Source: Dehalobacter alkaniphilus
Lineage (GTDB): Bacteria; Bacillota; Desulfitobacteriia; Desulfitobacteriales; Syntrophobotulaceae
Assembly (NCBI GenBank): GCA_040500365.1
Contig: CP148031.1
Location: 248,001 to 312,000, forward strand
Direction: 5' to 3'
DNA length: 64,000 bases
The stretch's first letter is position 1. The number at the start of each line of letters is the position of its first letter. The position numbers were made by a program, and so were the translations under genes. The notes under the pieces are model-generated. The model saw nothing but the letters and a program-made list of their open reading frames with translations, did not search any database and was not told where the DNA came from. Positions 34,482 to 44,060 of the stretch are shown in pieces.

Positions 34482-34829
34482 TTAGTCATTTGATTCGCTT
34501 TCAAGATCCAGGCCTTCGAGGTCTTCACTTTCAAGGAAAATATTGATTTCATCGTCAGAAAGAGCATTTGTTTTCAGGGAGGCATAATTATCTTGAAAAT
34601 GGGGCGAATAGAGCGGAGAACTGATATTCTGACCAGAGGCGACCATATCTCGGATGCGCATTAGTTCCGAATATTCATGGATGGAGATGATGACAGCCTG
34701 GGGTTTATTATTTTTGACGATAATATAGGGATTGCCTTCATCTTCAACGGCCTGAATAACTTTTGAAGCTTGTCCGCGGCCTAACTCCGAAACGGAAATC
34801 ATACAGTCAAATACCCGGCGCAAATCCAT
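34482..34829 (-). CDS. Phd/YefM-like antitoxin-fold protein without a visible toxin
   Basis: A 115-residue protein whose first 60 residues (ISVSELGRG...VKNNKPQAVIISIHEYSEL) match the Phd/YefM antitoxin fold, used for DNA binding and dimerisation. The C-terminal about 50 residues are acidic (ending in a Glu/Asp/Ser-rich tail), as in toxin-neutralising tails. No Doc, YoeB or RelE-like gene lies next to it on either strand, so it is solitary and may be a plain regulator. GGGGAG precedes the ATG. Confidence 0.75.
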   Translation of the reverse strand: MDLRRVFDCMISVSELGRGQASKVIQAVEDEGNPYIIVKNNKPQAVIISIHEYSELMRIRDMVASGQNISSPLYSPHFQDNYASLKTNALSDDEINIFLESEDLEGLDLESESND

Positions 34830-35136
34830 GCGAGAATCTCCCCTCCCTCAGCAGATCACAAATGTCATGCTCAGACAAACGTCCAAAGACATTTTGATTA
34901 TAAGCTGGAAACTGGAATAATGCAACAAGCTGCTGAATGATTTTAGTGGTAATTAACATGCATATATGCATGAAAATAGTCGAAGAAACGACAATCCTTA
35001 TTATAAGAGAAATAAATCAATGAGATTTGTCAAAATTTTTTTTCCTGAACTGCCCTGAACCATCAATTGAACCTTTTAAGGCAACAGGCAATAAAATAAA
35101 GCGTGAACATATTATTCATTGAGGAGTGTCGGTAAA

Positions 35137-36258
35137 ATGAAAGGAAACATAAAACATGTATTTCCGGGCGGAAATACCTCAGAGGGTTTTTTTTCGTACT
35201 ATTCGTTTCTGCTGGAAAAAGGTACGAAACGGATTTTTGTGCTCAAAGGGGGACCTGGTGTCGGAAAATCAACGTTGATGAAAAAAATTGGGAACAGAAT
35301 GGCAGAAATGGGTTATGATGTGGAATTCCACCACTGCTCTTCCGATCATCATTCCCTGGACGGAATAGCGGTTGTGGATGCCGGGGTTGTGATGGTTGAT
35401 GGAACTGCACCGCATATTGTGGATCCGAAGTATCCTGGAGGTCTGGATGAAATCATCAATCTGGGAGAATTCTGGGATACGGATGCCATACAGCACAATG
35501 TAAAGCATATTATCGCGTCAACAAGTGAAGTCAGCCGTCTGTTTGCCAGGGCTTACCGTTTGTTAAGTGCAGCCAGAGCGGTCGCGGAGAATATGATGGC
35601 CATAACCAGGCAGTCTATGGATTTTTCCGCGTTGAATATGGAAACATCGCGTTTGGCAAAGAAAATATTTGAGGGTGTGTACATGGCGGAAAACTCCGGT
35701 AGGACCGGCGTGGCCAGACATCTGTTTTCCTGTGCGTATACACCGGAAGGTTTTGTTGATTTTACAGATTCTATTCTGCAGGAAATCCGGGAAATCGTTT
35801 ATCTGGAAGGCGAGATGGGCACTGGAAGATCCGTTTTTATGGAGAAAATTGCCACCAAGGCCATGGAAAAAGGTTTTGATGTAGAAATCTATCACTTACC
35901 GCTGATCCCTTCCAAGATCGGAACGATTGTGATTAAAGAACTGCAGGTTGCCCTGACGTCGAGCGAATATTTCCGAAACAATCATCAAGAGTCCGTTAAC
36001 CTGAACAGTCATGTCCATACAGAGCTTTCTTCATCACTGACACAGGAACTGAACAGTGACCTGGATTTGTTTGGTCATCTTATGCACAGCGGAATGGACT
36101 GCATTCATCAGGCCAAACAGGAGCACGATGCTCTGGAGCAATATTATGTCCCGTATATGAATTTCAAGGCTGTCGAAGAAAAATACGAGGAGATCTTGAG
36201 CAGGATTTTGGATATTGCGGACAGTGAGGCCTGCGCAGCAGAAAAACAACTGCATTAA
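35137..36258 (+). CDS. PRK06851-type double P-loop ATPase
   Basis: A 373-residue protein of the PRK06851 family, common in spore-forming Firmicutes and without known function. It has an intact Walker A, KGGPGVGKST, near residue 38 and a second, altered copy EGEMGTGRS near residue 230, indicating an internal duplication of the ATPase domain. ATG 35137 follows GAGGAG; a start at 35119 lacks one. No membrane segments. Single gene; upstream is a 290-bp AT-rich region. Confidence 0.8.
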   Translation: MKGNIKHVFPGGNTSEGFFSYYSFLLEKGTKRIFVLKGGPGVGKSTLMKKIGNRMAEMGYDVEFHHCSSDHHSLDGIAVVDAGVVMVDGTAPHIVDPKYPGGLDEIINLGEFWDTDAIQHNVKHIIASTSEVSRLFARAYRLLSAARAVAENMMAITRQSMDFSALNMETSRLAKKIFEGVYMAENSGRTGVARHLFSCAYTPEGFVDFTDSILQEIREIVYLEGEMGTGRSVFMEKIATKAMEKGFDVEIYHLPLIPSKIGTIVIKELQVALTSSEYFRNNHQESVNLNSHVHTELSSSLTQELNSDLDLFGHLMHSGMDCIHQAKQEHDALEQYYVPYMNFKAVEEKYEEILSRILDIADSEACAAEKQLH

Positions 36259-36399
36259 GACATACCGCGGAGGGGGGGACAAAAGATATGTCCCTCCCTC
36301 CCTTTGTTTTTCTATCTTCCTGATGCGGTCCTTTGAAGTGATTTTTTGTTTGATGATTGGTTATGATAGAATAGGAAAATATCCTATCATGAGGTTTTT

Positions 36400-37071
36400 A
36401 TGGAAAAAGATCTATATATGACGATTTCCAGCAAAACAAAACAGCTGCTGGTCAAACAGGAAGGTTTCGATGCGGATTTCAAGATGACAGTTAAAGGCAT
36501 TCAAGCCACAGATTTAGTAGCATTTGCGAATTCAGAAAATGGAGGAACCATTTTAGCTGGCGTGGGTGAAGTTGAAGATAAAAACAGCATGCAGAAAGGT
36601 AGAATCATCGGCTGTCCGGTTGGTGACAAGGAGAGACTCTTTATTTTAAGTAAAGCGGAGAGTTGTGTTCCACCTGTCGAAGTCGCTATAATAATAGAAA
36701 ACTATGCCAGAAAACCAATCTATCGAATTGAGATTCCCTCCGGTAAAGAAAAGCCGTACTGCACGGCCGGGGGCACATACAAGATCAGAGGGGACGGCCG
36801 GACCAACACCCTGCTTCCCGGAAGGCTGCTGGCCCTTTACATCGAAAAACAAAGCGAAACATTTTTTAACCGCTTTCGCGAAGCAACGAAAGAACTGGGG
36901 AAAGATATTCTGGCTTCGGATACACTGCTTCAAAATGCCTTAAACGAGCTCAGACGCAAAGTGCTGCAGATTGAATCTGCCATTGGGAGCAATCAAAACA
37001 GCCTGGAAAGAATAGCGGCTATTGATAAAAAAATAGATAAGCTTTTGTCGCTGCAAGCTAAAGGAGAATAA
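36400..37071 (+). CDS. AlbA_2 (Schlafen-like) ATP/nucleic-acid-binding domain protein
   Basis: A 223-residue protein. Residues about 15-150 are an AlbA_2 domain (FDADFKMTVKGIQATDLVAFANSENGG... and GGTYKIRGDGRT). The remaining about 70 residues are predicted coiled coil (repeated Leu/Ile with charged residues, ending KKIDKLLSL). It is followed after one base by rnmV and so leads the rnmV-ksgA operon. An inverted repeat (ATAGGAaaatATCCTAT, 36373-36389) overlaps the region just before the start and could be an autoregulatory site. Confidence 0.75.
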   Translation: MEKDLYMTISSKTKQLLVKQEGFDADFKMTVKGIQATDLVAFANSENGGTILAGVGEVEDKNSMQKGRIIGCPVGDKERLFILSKAESCVPPVEVAIIIENYARKPIYRIEIPSGKEKPYCTAGGTYKIRGDGRTNTLLPGRLLALYIEKQSETFFNRFREATKELGKDILASDTLLQNALNELRRKVLQIESAIGSNQNSLERIAAIDKKIDKLLSLQAKGE

Positions 37072-37072
37072 A

Positions 37073-37696
37073 ATGAATTTCAACACAAATACGGATCTTG
37101 ATTATGAACCGCTAATCGTGGTCGAAGGGAAAAACGATGCGCATGCGGTCAGACGCGCCTTGGGCAAAGTTGACGTCATCTGGACGGAGGGGTTTGGATT
37201 GACCGAGCAAAAGCTGGAGTATATTGCGGAGATGGCAGAGAGACGCGGCGTTATTGTCTGTACGGATCCTGATTTTGCCGGAAAACAGATTCGGGAGCGA
37301 ATCAATAAACGGATCCCGAAAGCCAGGCACGTTTATCTTTCAGTCGAGGTAGCCCGCAATCCGAAAGATCATGATATTGGCCTGGAAAACGTTTCTTCGG
37401 AGGAGATCAGGAAAGCGTTTTCCAAAATACTCGAAGTAAAGATTTCGAATATGGACAGCAACGATGGAGTGAAAATTGCTGAGAAGATAAATGCTGAGGT
37501 GGTAGTAATGGCTGATTTGCGGCAAAGTGGCCTGGTTGGGCAATGCTGTTCGGCTGCAAAACGGGTCCGGCTCGGGAAAATTTTGGGGATTGGGGATACC
37601 AACGCCAAGCAATTTTTATTTCGCGTCAACCGTTTTGGGATAACCAAAGACGAATTTTATTCCGCAGTAAAGCAGATGGAAGGGAATGGGAAGTAA
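37073..37696 (+). CDS. rnmV: Ribonuclease M5
   Basis: A 207-residue Toprim-domain endonuclease that matures the ends of 5S rRNA with ribosomal protein L18. Toprim motifs are IVVEGKNDAHAVRRAL (catalytic Glu) and VCTDPDFAGKQIRERI (DxD). The C-terminal domain is present (family normally about 180-190 residues). AAGGAG lies six bases before the ATG. It is the standard neighbour of ksgA near the replication origin in Firmicutes; the ksgA start follows its stop directly. Confidence 0.95.
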   Translation: MNFNTNTDLDYEPLIVVEGKNDAHAVRRALGKVDVIWTEGFGLTEQKLEYIAEMAERRGVIVCTDPDFAGKQIRERINKRIPKARHVYLSVEVARNPKDHDIGLENVSSEEIRKAFSKILEVKISNMDSNDGVKIAEKINAEVVVMADLRQSGLVGQCCSAAKRVRLGKILGIGDTNAKQFLFRVNRFGITKDEFYSAVKQMEGNGK

Positions 37697-38551
37697 GTGA
37701 CGAAAGCAGGATGGGAAGATACGGCGTCCTATATCCGCAGAGTTGTACGCCATGGGGTCCGGGCCAAAAAATCTTTGGGTCAAAATTTTTTAGTTGATGA
37801 CAGCATTATCGAAAGGATCGTTCGGGAGGGTATGCCCTTAAATGATCTGCCGCTGGTTGAGATTGGACCGGGACCAGGTGCTCTAACGAGGATGCTTGCC
37901 CCAAAATTCCCCAGATTGTGGGCGGTAGAACTTGATAAGGAAAAAGTTGAGTTGCTCCAAAGAGAATTAAACGCCTACCCGTTTGTTCTGCTGCATATGG
38001 ATGCCCTAAAGCTTAAACTAGCCAATCTTTGGGGACAGGAAAAAGGCTGGCTGATTGGAAATCTCCCGTACTACATCACAAATCCGCTACTGATGCATTT
38101 TCTTGACCAAGCGGAATCGCTGCTGGGCATGACGATAATGGTCCAGAAAGAAGTCGCCGACCGAATGTGTGCCCTGCCCGGGGGAAGGGATTATGGGATA
38201 TTATCGATTGCCGTTCAGTTATCAGCCGAGGCTAAAAGGCTGTTCGATGTTCCACCTTCGGCCTTCTGGCCTCAGCCGAAGGTCACATCGACGGTGCTAA
38301 GACTGGATATCCGGCCATATCCAGGATTCTCATTGGAAAAGAGAGACGTCTTTTTCAAGGTTGTGCGGGCGGCTTTTGCGCAGCGAAGGAAGATGCTGCT
38401 GAATACGCTTTCCAGCGGACTCTCCTTACCCAAAGAGCAAACTGCGGAGATACTCAAGGCTGCAGGAGTAGACCCGAAGCTCAGGGCTGAAGATGTCGGG
38501 ATACTTGATTATCAGAAGATTGTAGCCGTCTGGGAGGCGCAAAGAAATTGA
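37697..38551 (+). CDS. ksgA: 16S rRNA (adenine1518/1519-N6) dimethyltransferase
   Basis: A 284-residue SAM-dependent dimethylase of the two adjacent adenines in helix 45 (also rsmA). Motifs are LGQNFLVDDSIIERIV, VEIGPGPGALT (SAM motif I), NLPYYITNPLL (catalytic NLPY), and FxxRRKMLLNTL in the C-terminal domain. Start is GTG at 37697, immediately after the rnmV TAA. A strong terminator follows at 38560. Confidence 0.97.
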   Translation: MTKAGWEDTASYIRRVVRHGVRAKKSLGQNFLVDDSIIERIVREGMPLNDLPLVEIGPGPGALTRMLAPKFPRLWAVELDKEKVELLQRELNAYPFVLLHMDALKLKLANLWGQEKGWLIGNLPYYITNPLLMHFLDQAESLLGMTIMVQKEVADRMCALPGGRDYGILSIAVQLSAEAKRLFDVPPSAFWPQPKVTSTVLRLDIRPYPGFSLEKRDVFFKVVRAAFAQRRKMLLNTLSSGLSLPKEQTAEILKAAGVDPKLRAEDVGILDYQKIVAVWEAQRN

Positions 38552-38559
38552 TTCTAAGG

Positions 38560-38587
38560 ATACCGGTTTGGGAACCGGTATTTTTTT
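38560..38587 (+). terminator. Intrinsic terminator after ksgA
   Basis: Perfect 9-bp stem ATACCGGTT-TGGG-AACCGGTAT followed by T7. Confidence 0.9.
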
Positions 38588-38666
38588 ATGTCATAAAATA
38601 GAGTAAATCAGAAAATATAGATGCAGCTATTTTTAAAGGAGTTTACGAGGAGCAGGAGGGTTAGAC

Positions 38667-39494
38667 ATGTTTAAGACAGGAGATATTGTGGCCCGCCTTT
38701 CTTATAACCAGGATTTATTTCTAAAAATACTGGCCCTGAATAAAAGGCGCAAGAAAGTAACGGCAGTACTCGGTGGGCTCAATTACCGATTAATCGCCGA
38801 CGCCAATGTCGATGATCTTATTTTCAAGGATGATAAGCAAATTGTCCATTATCAGCTGGCCGATTCTCAGGAAGTTTATAAAAAATTCCGTAAGGTTGTC
38901 TACGACCGCAAATTCAAGGTTGAAGAAGAGTACTTTGAAATACCAGGCAAAATTCTTCATTTGGACGGAGATCAGGAATATTTGGATCATTGTCTAAAAA
39001 CGTATAGACAATTGGGACTTCAGGCCAAAGGAATTTGTAAATCGGAAGCGGAACAGCCCAAGGCAATTGCCGGGTCTTTGCGAGATTATCCGGCGGATAT
39101 TTTGGTTTTGACAGGCCATGATTCTTTGCTTAAAGGGAAAAGCAATTTGAAGAGTCTGGACAGCTACCGGAGCTCGGGTCATTTTGTGCAGTCCGTTACG
39201 GAAGCAAGGCGAATTCAGCCGAATAAAGATCAGTTGGTTATCTTTGCAGGCGGATGCCAGTCTAATTTCGAAGCAATCATTGAAGCCGGTGCAAACTTTG
39301 CCTCTTCGCCAAGACGAATGATGATTCATGCCTTAGACCCTGTGTTTCTGGTGGAGAGCATTGCCTATACGCCAATTGACCGTACCGTTTCTCTCAAAGA
39401 TATTATTCGGCATACAGTTACGGGCGTAGACGGTGTAGGCGGAATTGAAACAAGAGGACAGCTCAGAAGAGGTTACCCCAAAGTAGAGCATTAA
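38667..39494 (+). CDS. yabG: Sporulation-specific protease YabG
   Basis: A 275-residue YabG, the spore-coat protein-processing peptidase made in the mother cell under SigK in Bacillus. Recognisable family segments are FKTGDIVARLSYNQD at the N-terminus, DILVLTGHDSL, and FAGGCQSNFEAIIEAGANFASSP, and the C-terminal VETIA-like and GQLRRG segments. AGGAGGG precedes the ATG. Its location after rnmV-ksgA matches the Bacillus order; veg, which often follows, is not found here. Confidence 0.95.
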   Translation: MFKTGDIVARLSYNQDLFLKILALNKRRKKVTAVLGGLNYRLIADANVDDLIFKDDKQIVHYQLADSQEVYKKFRKVVYDRKFKVEEEYFEIPGKILHLDGDQEYLDHCLKTYRQLGLQAKGICKSEAEQPKAIAGSLRDYPADILVLTGHDSLLKGKSNLKSLDSYRSSGHFVQSVTEARRIQPNKDQLVIFAGGCQSNFEAIIEAGANFASSPRRMMIHALDPVFLVESIAYTPIDRTVSLKDIIRHTVTGVDGVGGIETRGQLRRGYPKVEH

Positions 39495-39563
39495 TTCATG
39501 AATAAAATACAAGTTTAGGAATAATTTACGCAGATTTCCACAAATTAAGCTCGGAGGGATGCT

Positions 39564-40439
39564 ATGACCGAGCATATTATGGGAAATCTGCTTATTATCG
39601 GTGGAGCAGAAGACAAGGAAAAAGACTGTAAAATTTTAAAATATTATTACCGCGAGGCAGGAGAAAAAAGATCCAGGATATGTGTGATTACTGCAGCTTC
39701 AGAGGACGGGGAGCAGGCGGGGATCATTTATAGAGACCTTTTTATGAAGTTTGGCTGCTCAAATATAGACGTGATTGCCATTCAAGACAGAGCGTCTGCC
39801 AATGTAGGTGAAAATATTGAAAAGATCGTTCAAGCCAGCGGGATTTTCTTTACAGGGGGGGACCAGCTCAGGATCACAGCGATGATCGGCGGAACTGCAA
39901 TGGGTATGGCCTTGCAGCATCTGTATGAGCAAGGAGTAATTATCGGAGGGACCAGTGCCGGAGCATCCGTAATGTCTGATACAATGATCATCGGCGGACA
40001 GGGAGATACGCCTGGTGAAGACTTAATTCAGATGGCCCCCGGACTAGGACTTTTGAAGGGTATCATTATTGACCAGCATTTTGCCCAAAGAGGAAGGATT
40101 GGACGGCTAATGACGGCTGTCTCCTTAAATCCGTACTTCTTAGGAATCGGAATTGATGAAGATACATCTGTCCATATCAGAAATGACGGGAACTTTCGGG
40201 TGATCGGGCGCGGAACGGTACTTATTACCGATGCTTCATGTGCAGTAATCAGTAATGTGGACGACTTAAATAATGGAAAGCCTCTGGCCCTTGCCCCGGT
40301 CAAAGTACACATTTTGAGCGAAGGCTGGAGATTTAATATTACTGAACGGACCAGCTTTCTGAGTGAGGCTGAAGGATTCAGTATGAATTATTCGGAGCTG
40401 TTTAAAAAGGAAATGAAACAGGAGGCTACATCTTCATGA
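39564..40439 (+). CDS. cphB: Cyanophycinase
   Basis: A 291-residue serine-type exopeptidase (S51) that releases beta-Asp-Arg dipeptides from cyanophycin. The nucleophile Ser lies in GGTSAGASVMS, after GIFFTGGDQLR; the DQHFAQRGRIGRL segment carries the conserved His. No signal peptide, so intracellular. CGGAGGG lies upstream of the ATG. Its stop overlaps the cphA start by four bases (ATGA), a coupled pair. Confidence 0.95.
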   Translation: MTEHIMGNLLIIGGAEDKEKDCKILKYYYREAGEKRSRICVITAASEDGEQAGIIYRDLFMKFGCSNIDVIAIQDRASANVGENIEKIVQASGIFFTGGDQLRITAMIGGTAMGMALQHLYEQGVIIGGTSAGASVMSDTMIIGGQGDTPGEDLIQMAPGLGLLKGIIIDQHFAQRGRIGRLMTAVSLNPYFLGIGIDEDTSVHIRNDGNFRVIGRGTVLITDASCAVISNVDDLNNGKPLALAPVKVHILSEGWRFNITERTSFLSEAEGFSMNYSELFKKEMKQEATSS

Positions 40440-43066
40440 GGATACATCAGGTGAAAGCAATTGAAGGTGCAAACTTTTTCAGTTACAGGCCCGTGATCCG
40501 TGGAATCGTCAGTATTGCCGAATGGCAGGGGAAAATGACCCATCAGCTTGGCGATTTCAATCAAAGATTGTTAAAGGCGCTACCTTCACTTGCCGACCAT
40601 ACCTGTTCCCGTGGAAAACCCGGAGGGTTTGTTGAAAGACTGGAAGAAGGAACATTGCCTGGACATGTACTGGAGCATGTCAGTATAGAATTGCTGACTT
40701 TAGCCGGAGAAAAAAGCCGTTACGGCAAAACGCGTGTTCTGGTTGAAGAAATGGAAGAATATGAAGTGATCTATGAATATGAATGCAAGGAAGCAGCGAT
40801 TGAGGCACTTTATGCTGCAGCCGGTTTTCTCAACCAGCTGCGCTATGGGGAAGAGCCGAATGCTGAGCCGTTGGTCGCTCAATTAAAAAAACTTCGCTCA
40901 GCGTATATGCCCGGGCCGTCCACGCAAGCCATTCTTCAGGCTTGCCTTGACAGAGGTATTCCTTACGATAAGCTCGGGGATGGAAATCTTTATCAGCTTG
41001 GCTATGGCCGTCTGCAAAAAAGAATACAGGCGGCGATGACAAGTGGAACGAGCTGCATCGGAACAGATATTGCAGCAGACAAACAGCTTACGCGGCTAAT
41101 ACTCAGTGAGTCTGCCATACCGGTTCCGAGCGGAAAGATTGCTTCTTCGGAAGAGGAGATTCTGAAGCTGTTCCGACAATTTGACAGCAGTGTGGTTATA
41201 AAGCCATGTCTGGGCAATCAAGGGAAAGGTGTATCTCTCAATTTAACGAAGGAAAGTGAGATCGTTAAAGCCTGCCGCCTGGCGCAGGTCTACAGCACAA
41301 AGGTGATTATCGAAGAATACATCAAAGGAAACAACTACCGGCTTCTTGTTATTGGGGGCAAATTGGTGGCGGCGGCTAGGAGAAGACCGCCGATGGTTGC
41401 CGGAAACGGCAAATCGAGCATTGAAGAACTGATCGAACAGGAAAATAACAATCCGCTAAGGGGAACGGGGCATGAAAAGTATTTATCAAAAATCGCGGTT
41501 GATCCCATTCTTATTTTGGATCTCAGCCGGCAGGGATTTTCGCTGAAATCTGTTCCGCATCTTGGAGAAAAAGTCGTACTTCGGCAAAGTGCGAACCTCA
41601 GTACCGGATCAACGGCAGTGGACGTGACGGATTTGGTGCACAGGGATAATGCTGAGCTGGCTGTTTACGCAGCAAGCGTACTGGGACTTGATATTGCCGG
41701 GATAGACTTTATTCTGGGAGATATCAGGCATTCTTACCGGGAGCAGGATGGCAGAATTATTGAGGTCAATGCAGCTCCGGGTTTAAGAATGCATTTGCTG
41801 CCCAGTGCCGGCCAAAGCAGGAATATCGGCAGGGATATTGTCAATATGCTCCTTCCGCATGGAAACGGCAGAATCCCTATTGTCTCGGTGACAGGAACCA
41901 ATGGCAAGACAACTGTCGTCCGTCTTTTAAGTAAGATGCTCCGGAAACAGCAGTTAACTGTAGGGATGACATCCACGGAAGGAATCTATATTAATGACAG
42001 ACTGCTCAGCAAGGGTGACCACAGCGGACCTGCCAGCGCCCGGACTGTCCTGAGACACCCCGATGTCCAAGTTGCAGTCCTGGAAACAGCCAGAGGGGGG
42101 ATCTTGCGGGCAGGTCTGGGTTATGATTATGCGGATGTCGCAATTATCACAAATATTTCTGAGGATCATCTCGGTCAATACGGTATTGACAATATTGAGG
42201 ATTTGAGCAAGGTGAAGAGTCTGGTTGCTGAAAGAGTACAAAAGCATGGTTTTGCCATTCTGAATGCGGATGATCCTCAGGTTGTGAACCTGGATCAAAA
42301 AACCAGTGGCCATGTTATTTACTTTAGTACCGAAATCCAGAACAGAAGAATCTGTAAACACCTGGCGTTTGGAGGGGTTGCCGTGGTCGCAGATCAGAAG
42401 AAGATATGGATTTATCAGGGGACCTGCGGCTCAACTGTTTGTAACCTGAACAAAATCCCGATTACCTGGGGAGGAAAAGCGAGGCATAATGTTCAAAATG
42501 TCCTGGCAGCTGTTGCAGCTTGCTATGCGTTGGGATATAATGCTCCGCAAATCAGGAGGGCGGTAAGCGGCTTCGGGCAAAATCCTGAAGATAATCAGGG
42601 AAGGCTCGAATATTATGAAATGGATGGCTTTAAGGTAGTTCTGGATTACGGTCATAACCCCGCCGGTATTAAAGAGGTTGTCCAAACACTTCAGATGATT
42701 GGGCACAAGAGGATTGTAGGGTGTATCGGCTTGCCCGGTGACAGAAGCGACGCCACAGTAAAACAATTTGCCAGGGAAGCTGCCGCAGGATTTGATTTGC
42801 TGTATATTAAGGAAGATGCAGATCTGCGAGGCAGAAAATCAGGAGAAATTGCGCATATGATCTATGAAGAGGCTTTAAGTGAAGGGAAAAAGGCAAGTTC
42901 AATGAAGATCATTCTTAAGGAAGAGGAAGCACTGAGCGAAGCTCTGGCAAAAGCCAGAGAAGGAGATATTGTCGTGATCTTTTATGAAAAAGCAGAGCCG
43001 TTAAGAAAAATCATTAATGACCACCTCAATTTAATCCTGCCGGAAATAAGAAATTTGGCGGATTAG
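40436..43066 (+). CDS. cphA: Cyanophycin synthetase
   Basis: An 876-residue enzyme that builds the storage polymer multi-L-arginyl-poly-L-aspartate. The N-terminal domain (to about 165) is followed by an ATP-grasp domain (about 210-470) and a Mur-ligase-like domain starting with the P-loop VTGTNGKTT near residue 485 and containing LDYGHNPAGI. Full length. AGGAGG precedes the ATG. Active CphA has been described from Desulfitobacterium, so cyanophycin in this group is known. Its position inside the sporulation block suggests nitrogen storage linked to sporulation (inference). Confidence 0.96.
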   Translation: MRIHQVKAIEGANFFSYRPVIRGIVSIAEWQGKMTHQLGDFNQRLLKALPSLADHTCSRGKPGGFVERLEEGTLPGHVLEHVSIELLTLAGEKSRYGKTRVLVEEMEEYEVIYEYECKEAAIEALYAAAGFLNQLRYGEEPNAEPLVAQLKKLRSAYMPGPSTQAILQACLDRGIPYDKLGDGNLYQLGYGRLQKRIQAAMTSGTSCIGTDIAADKQLTRLILSESAIPVPSGKIASSEEEILKLFRQFDSSVVIKPCLGNQGKGVSLNLTKESEIVKACRLAQVYSTKVIIEEYIKGNNYRLLVIGGKLVAAARRRPPMVAGNGKSSIEELIEQENNNPLRGTGHEKYLSKIAVDPILILDLSRQGFSLKSVPHLGEKVVLRQSANLSTGSTAVDVTDLVHRDNAELAVYAASVLGLDIAGIDFILGDIRHSYREQDGRIIEVNAAPGLRMHLLPSAGQSRNIGRDIVNMLLPHGNGRIPIVSVTGTNGKTTVVRLLSKMLRKQQLTVGMTSTEGIYINDRLLSKGDHSGPASARTVLRHPDVQVAVLETARGGILRAGLGYDYADVAIITNISEDHLGQYGIDNIEDLSKVKSLVAERVQKHGFAILNADDPQVVNLDQKTSGHVIYFSTEIQNRRICKHLAFGGVAVVADQKKIWIYQGTCGSTVCNLNKIPITWGGKARHNVQNVLAAVAACYALGYNAPQIRRAVSGFGQNPEDNQGRLEYYEMDGFKVVLDYGHNPAGIKEVVQTLQMIGHKRIVGCIGLPGDRSDATVKQFAREAAAGFDLLYIKEDADLRGRKSGEIAHMIYEEALSEGKKASSMKIILKEEEALSEALAKAREGDIVVIFYEKAEPLRKIINDHLNLILPEIRNLAD

Positions 43067-43154
43067 AATATTTTTCTGGCAGGATGAGGGTGTAATACGC
43101 TATAATATTAGGAAAATAATTCTATCGTATCAAAGGTAAAAGAACTTGGTAAAT

Positions 43155-44054
43155 ATGAAAGAAAATTCTGTGGTTGTTTTGGCACCGGCCAAGATAAACC
43201 TCGCGCTGGCTGTCAACGATATCAGGACTGACGGATATCATAGTCTTGAAACGGTCTTCCAATCTGTGTCTCTATTTGACCGGGTTGAAATTACACTTCA
43301 AGGTGACGGGATATCTTGCCTTTGCGGCGAATTAAGCGGCGAAAAAAATCTCGCTTATCAGGCTGCCGGGCTTTTTCTGGATGAATATAAGGCCAGGACA
43401 TCAGGTGTAACTCCCGGAGCTGAGATTAATATCGAAAAGCATATTCCGTTGCAGGCGGGGCTTGCCGGGGGAAGCAGTGATGCCGCAGCTGTTCTTATAG
43501 GATTGAACAGGCTACTGTCAAATCCTTTCTCTTATGAACATTTAGTGGGACTGGCTAAACAGTGTGGTTCGGATACGGCATTTTGTCTGCTTGGAGGAAC
43601 AGCATGGGGGGAAGGGACCGGTTCTGAACTCAAAGAACTTCCCAGGGCACCCGAGATGGATATCATCCTGGTTAAACCGGAACAGGGAGTAAGCACTGCA
43701 GATGCATATCGATTGTTTGATAAACGCGCTGAATTCTCGAAGCTCAATCAAAAAAAATGGGTGAGTGTTCTAAGTGCTGCCAGGATCGATATGATTGGCA
43801 GAATGCTTTCCAATGATCTGGAGAATGTTGTTTTTGATCTTGTCCCTGAGATTTCTGTCTTAAAACGGCTGTTGTTGGAAGGAGGCTGCCTTGAAGCTCT
43901 GATGTCCGGAAGCGGGTCTGCGCTGTTCGGAATTGTGAAGGATCATAGTCAGGGAGAAAAGATGCGCAAGGTTCTGGCTGAGAAGGGTTATCATCAAACC
44001 TGGTTAGTAAAAACGATCGGGTCTCGAAATATTAAACTTGGAGAAAAGGAGTGA
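43155..44054 (+). CDS. ispE: 4-diphosphocytidyl-2-C-methyl-D-erythritol kinase
   Basis: A 299-residue GHMP kinase of the MEP isoprenoid pathway. Motif 1 APAKINLAL with DGYHSLETVFQ follows directly; the ATP loop is PLQAGLAGGSSDAAAVL, and the C-terminal motif is MSGSGSALFG. ATG 43155 is more credible than TTG 43146, although both have a poor Shine-Dalgarno. It is followed by the FadR-type regulator at a spacing of 6 bp. Confidence 0.95.
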   Translation: MKENSVVVLAPAKINLALAVNDIRTDGYHSLETVFQSVSLFDRVEITLQGDGISCLCGELSGEKNLAYQAAGLFLDEYKARTSGVTPGAEINIEKHIPLQAGLAGGSSDAAAVLIGLNRLLSNPFSYEHLVGLAKQCGSDTAFCLLGGTAWGEGTGSELKELPRAPEMDIILVKPEQGVSTADAYRLFDKRAEFSKLNQKKWVSVLSAARIDMIGRMLSNDLENVVFDLVPEISVLKRLLLEGGCLEALMSGSGSALFGIVKDHSQGEKMRKVLAEKGYHQTWLVKTIGSRNIKLGEKE

Positions 44055-44060
44055 TTTTTG

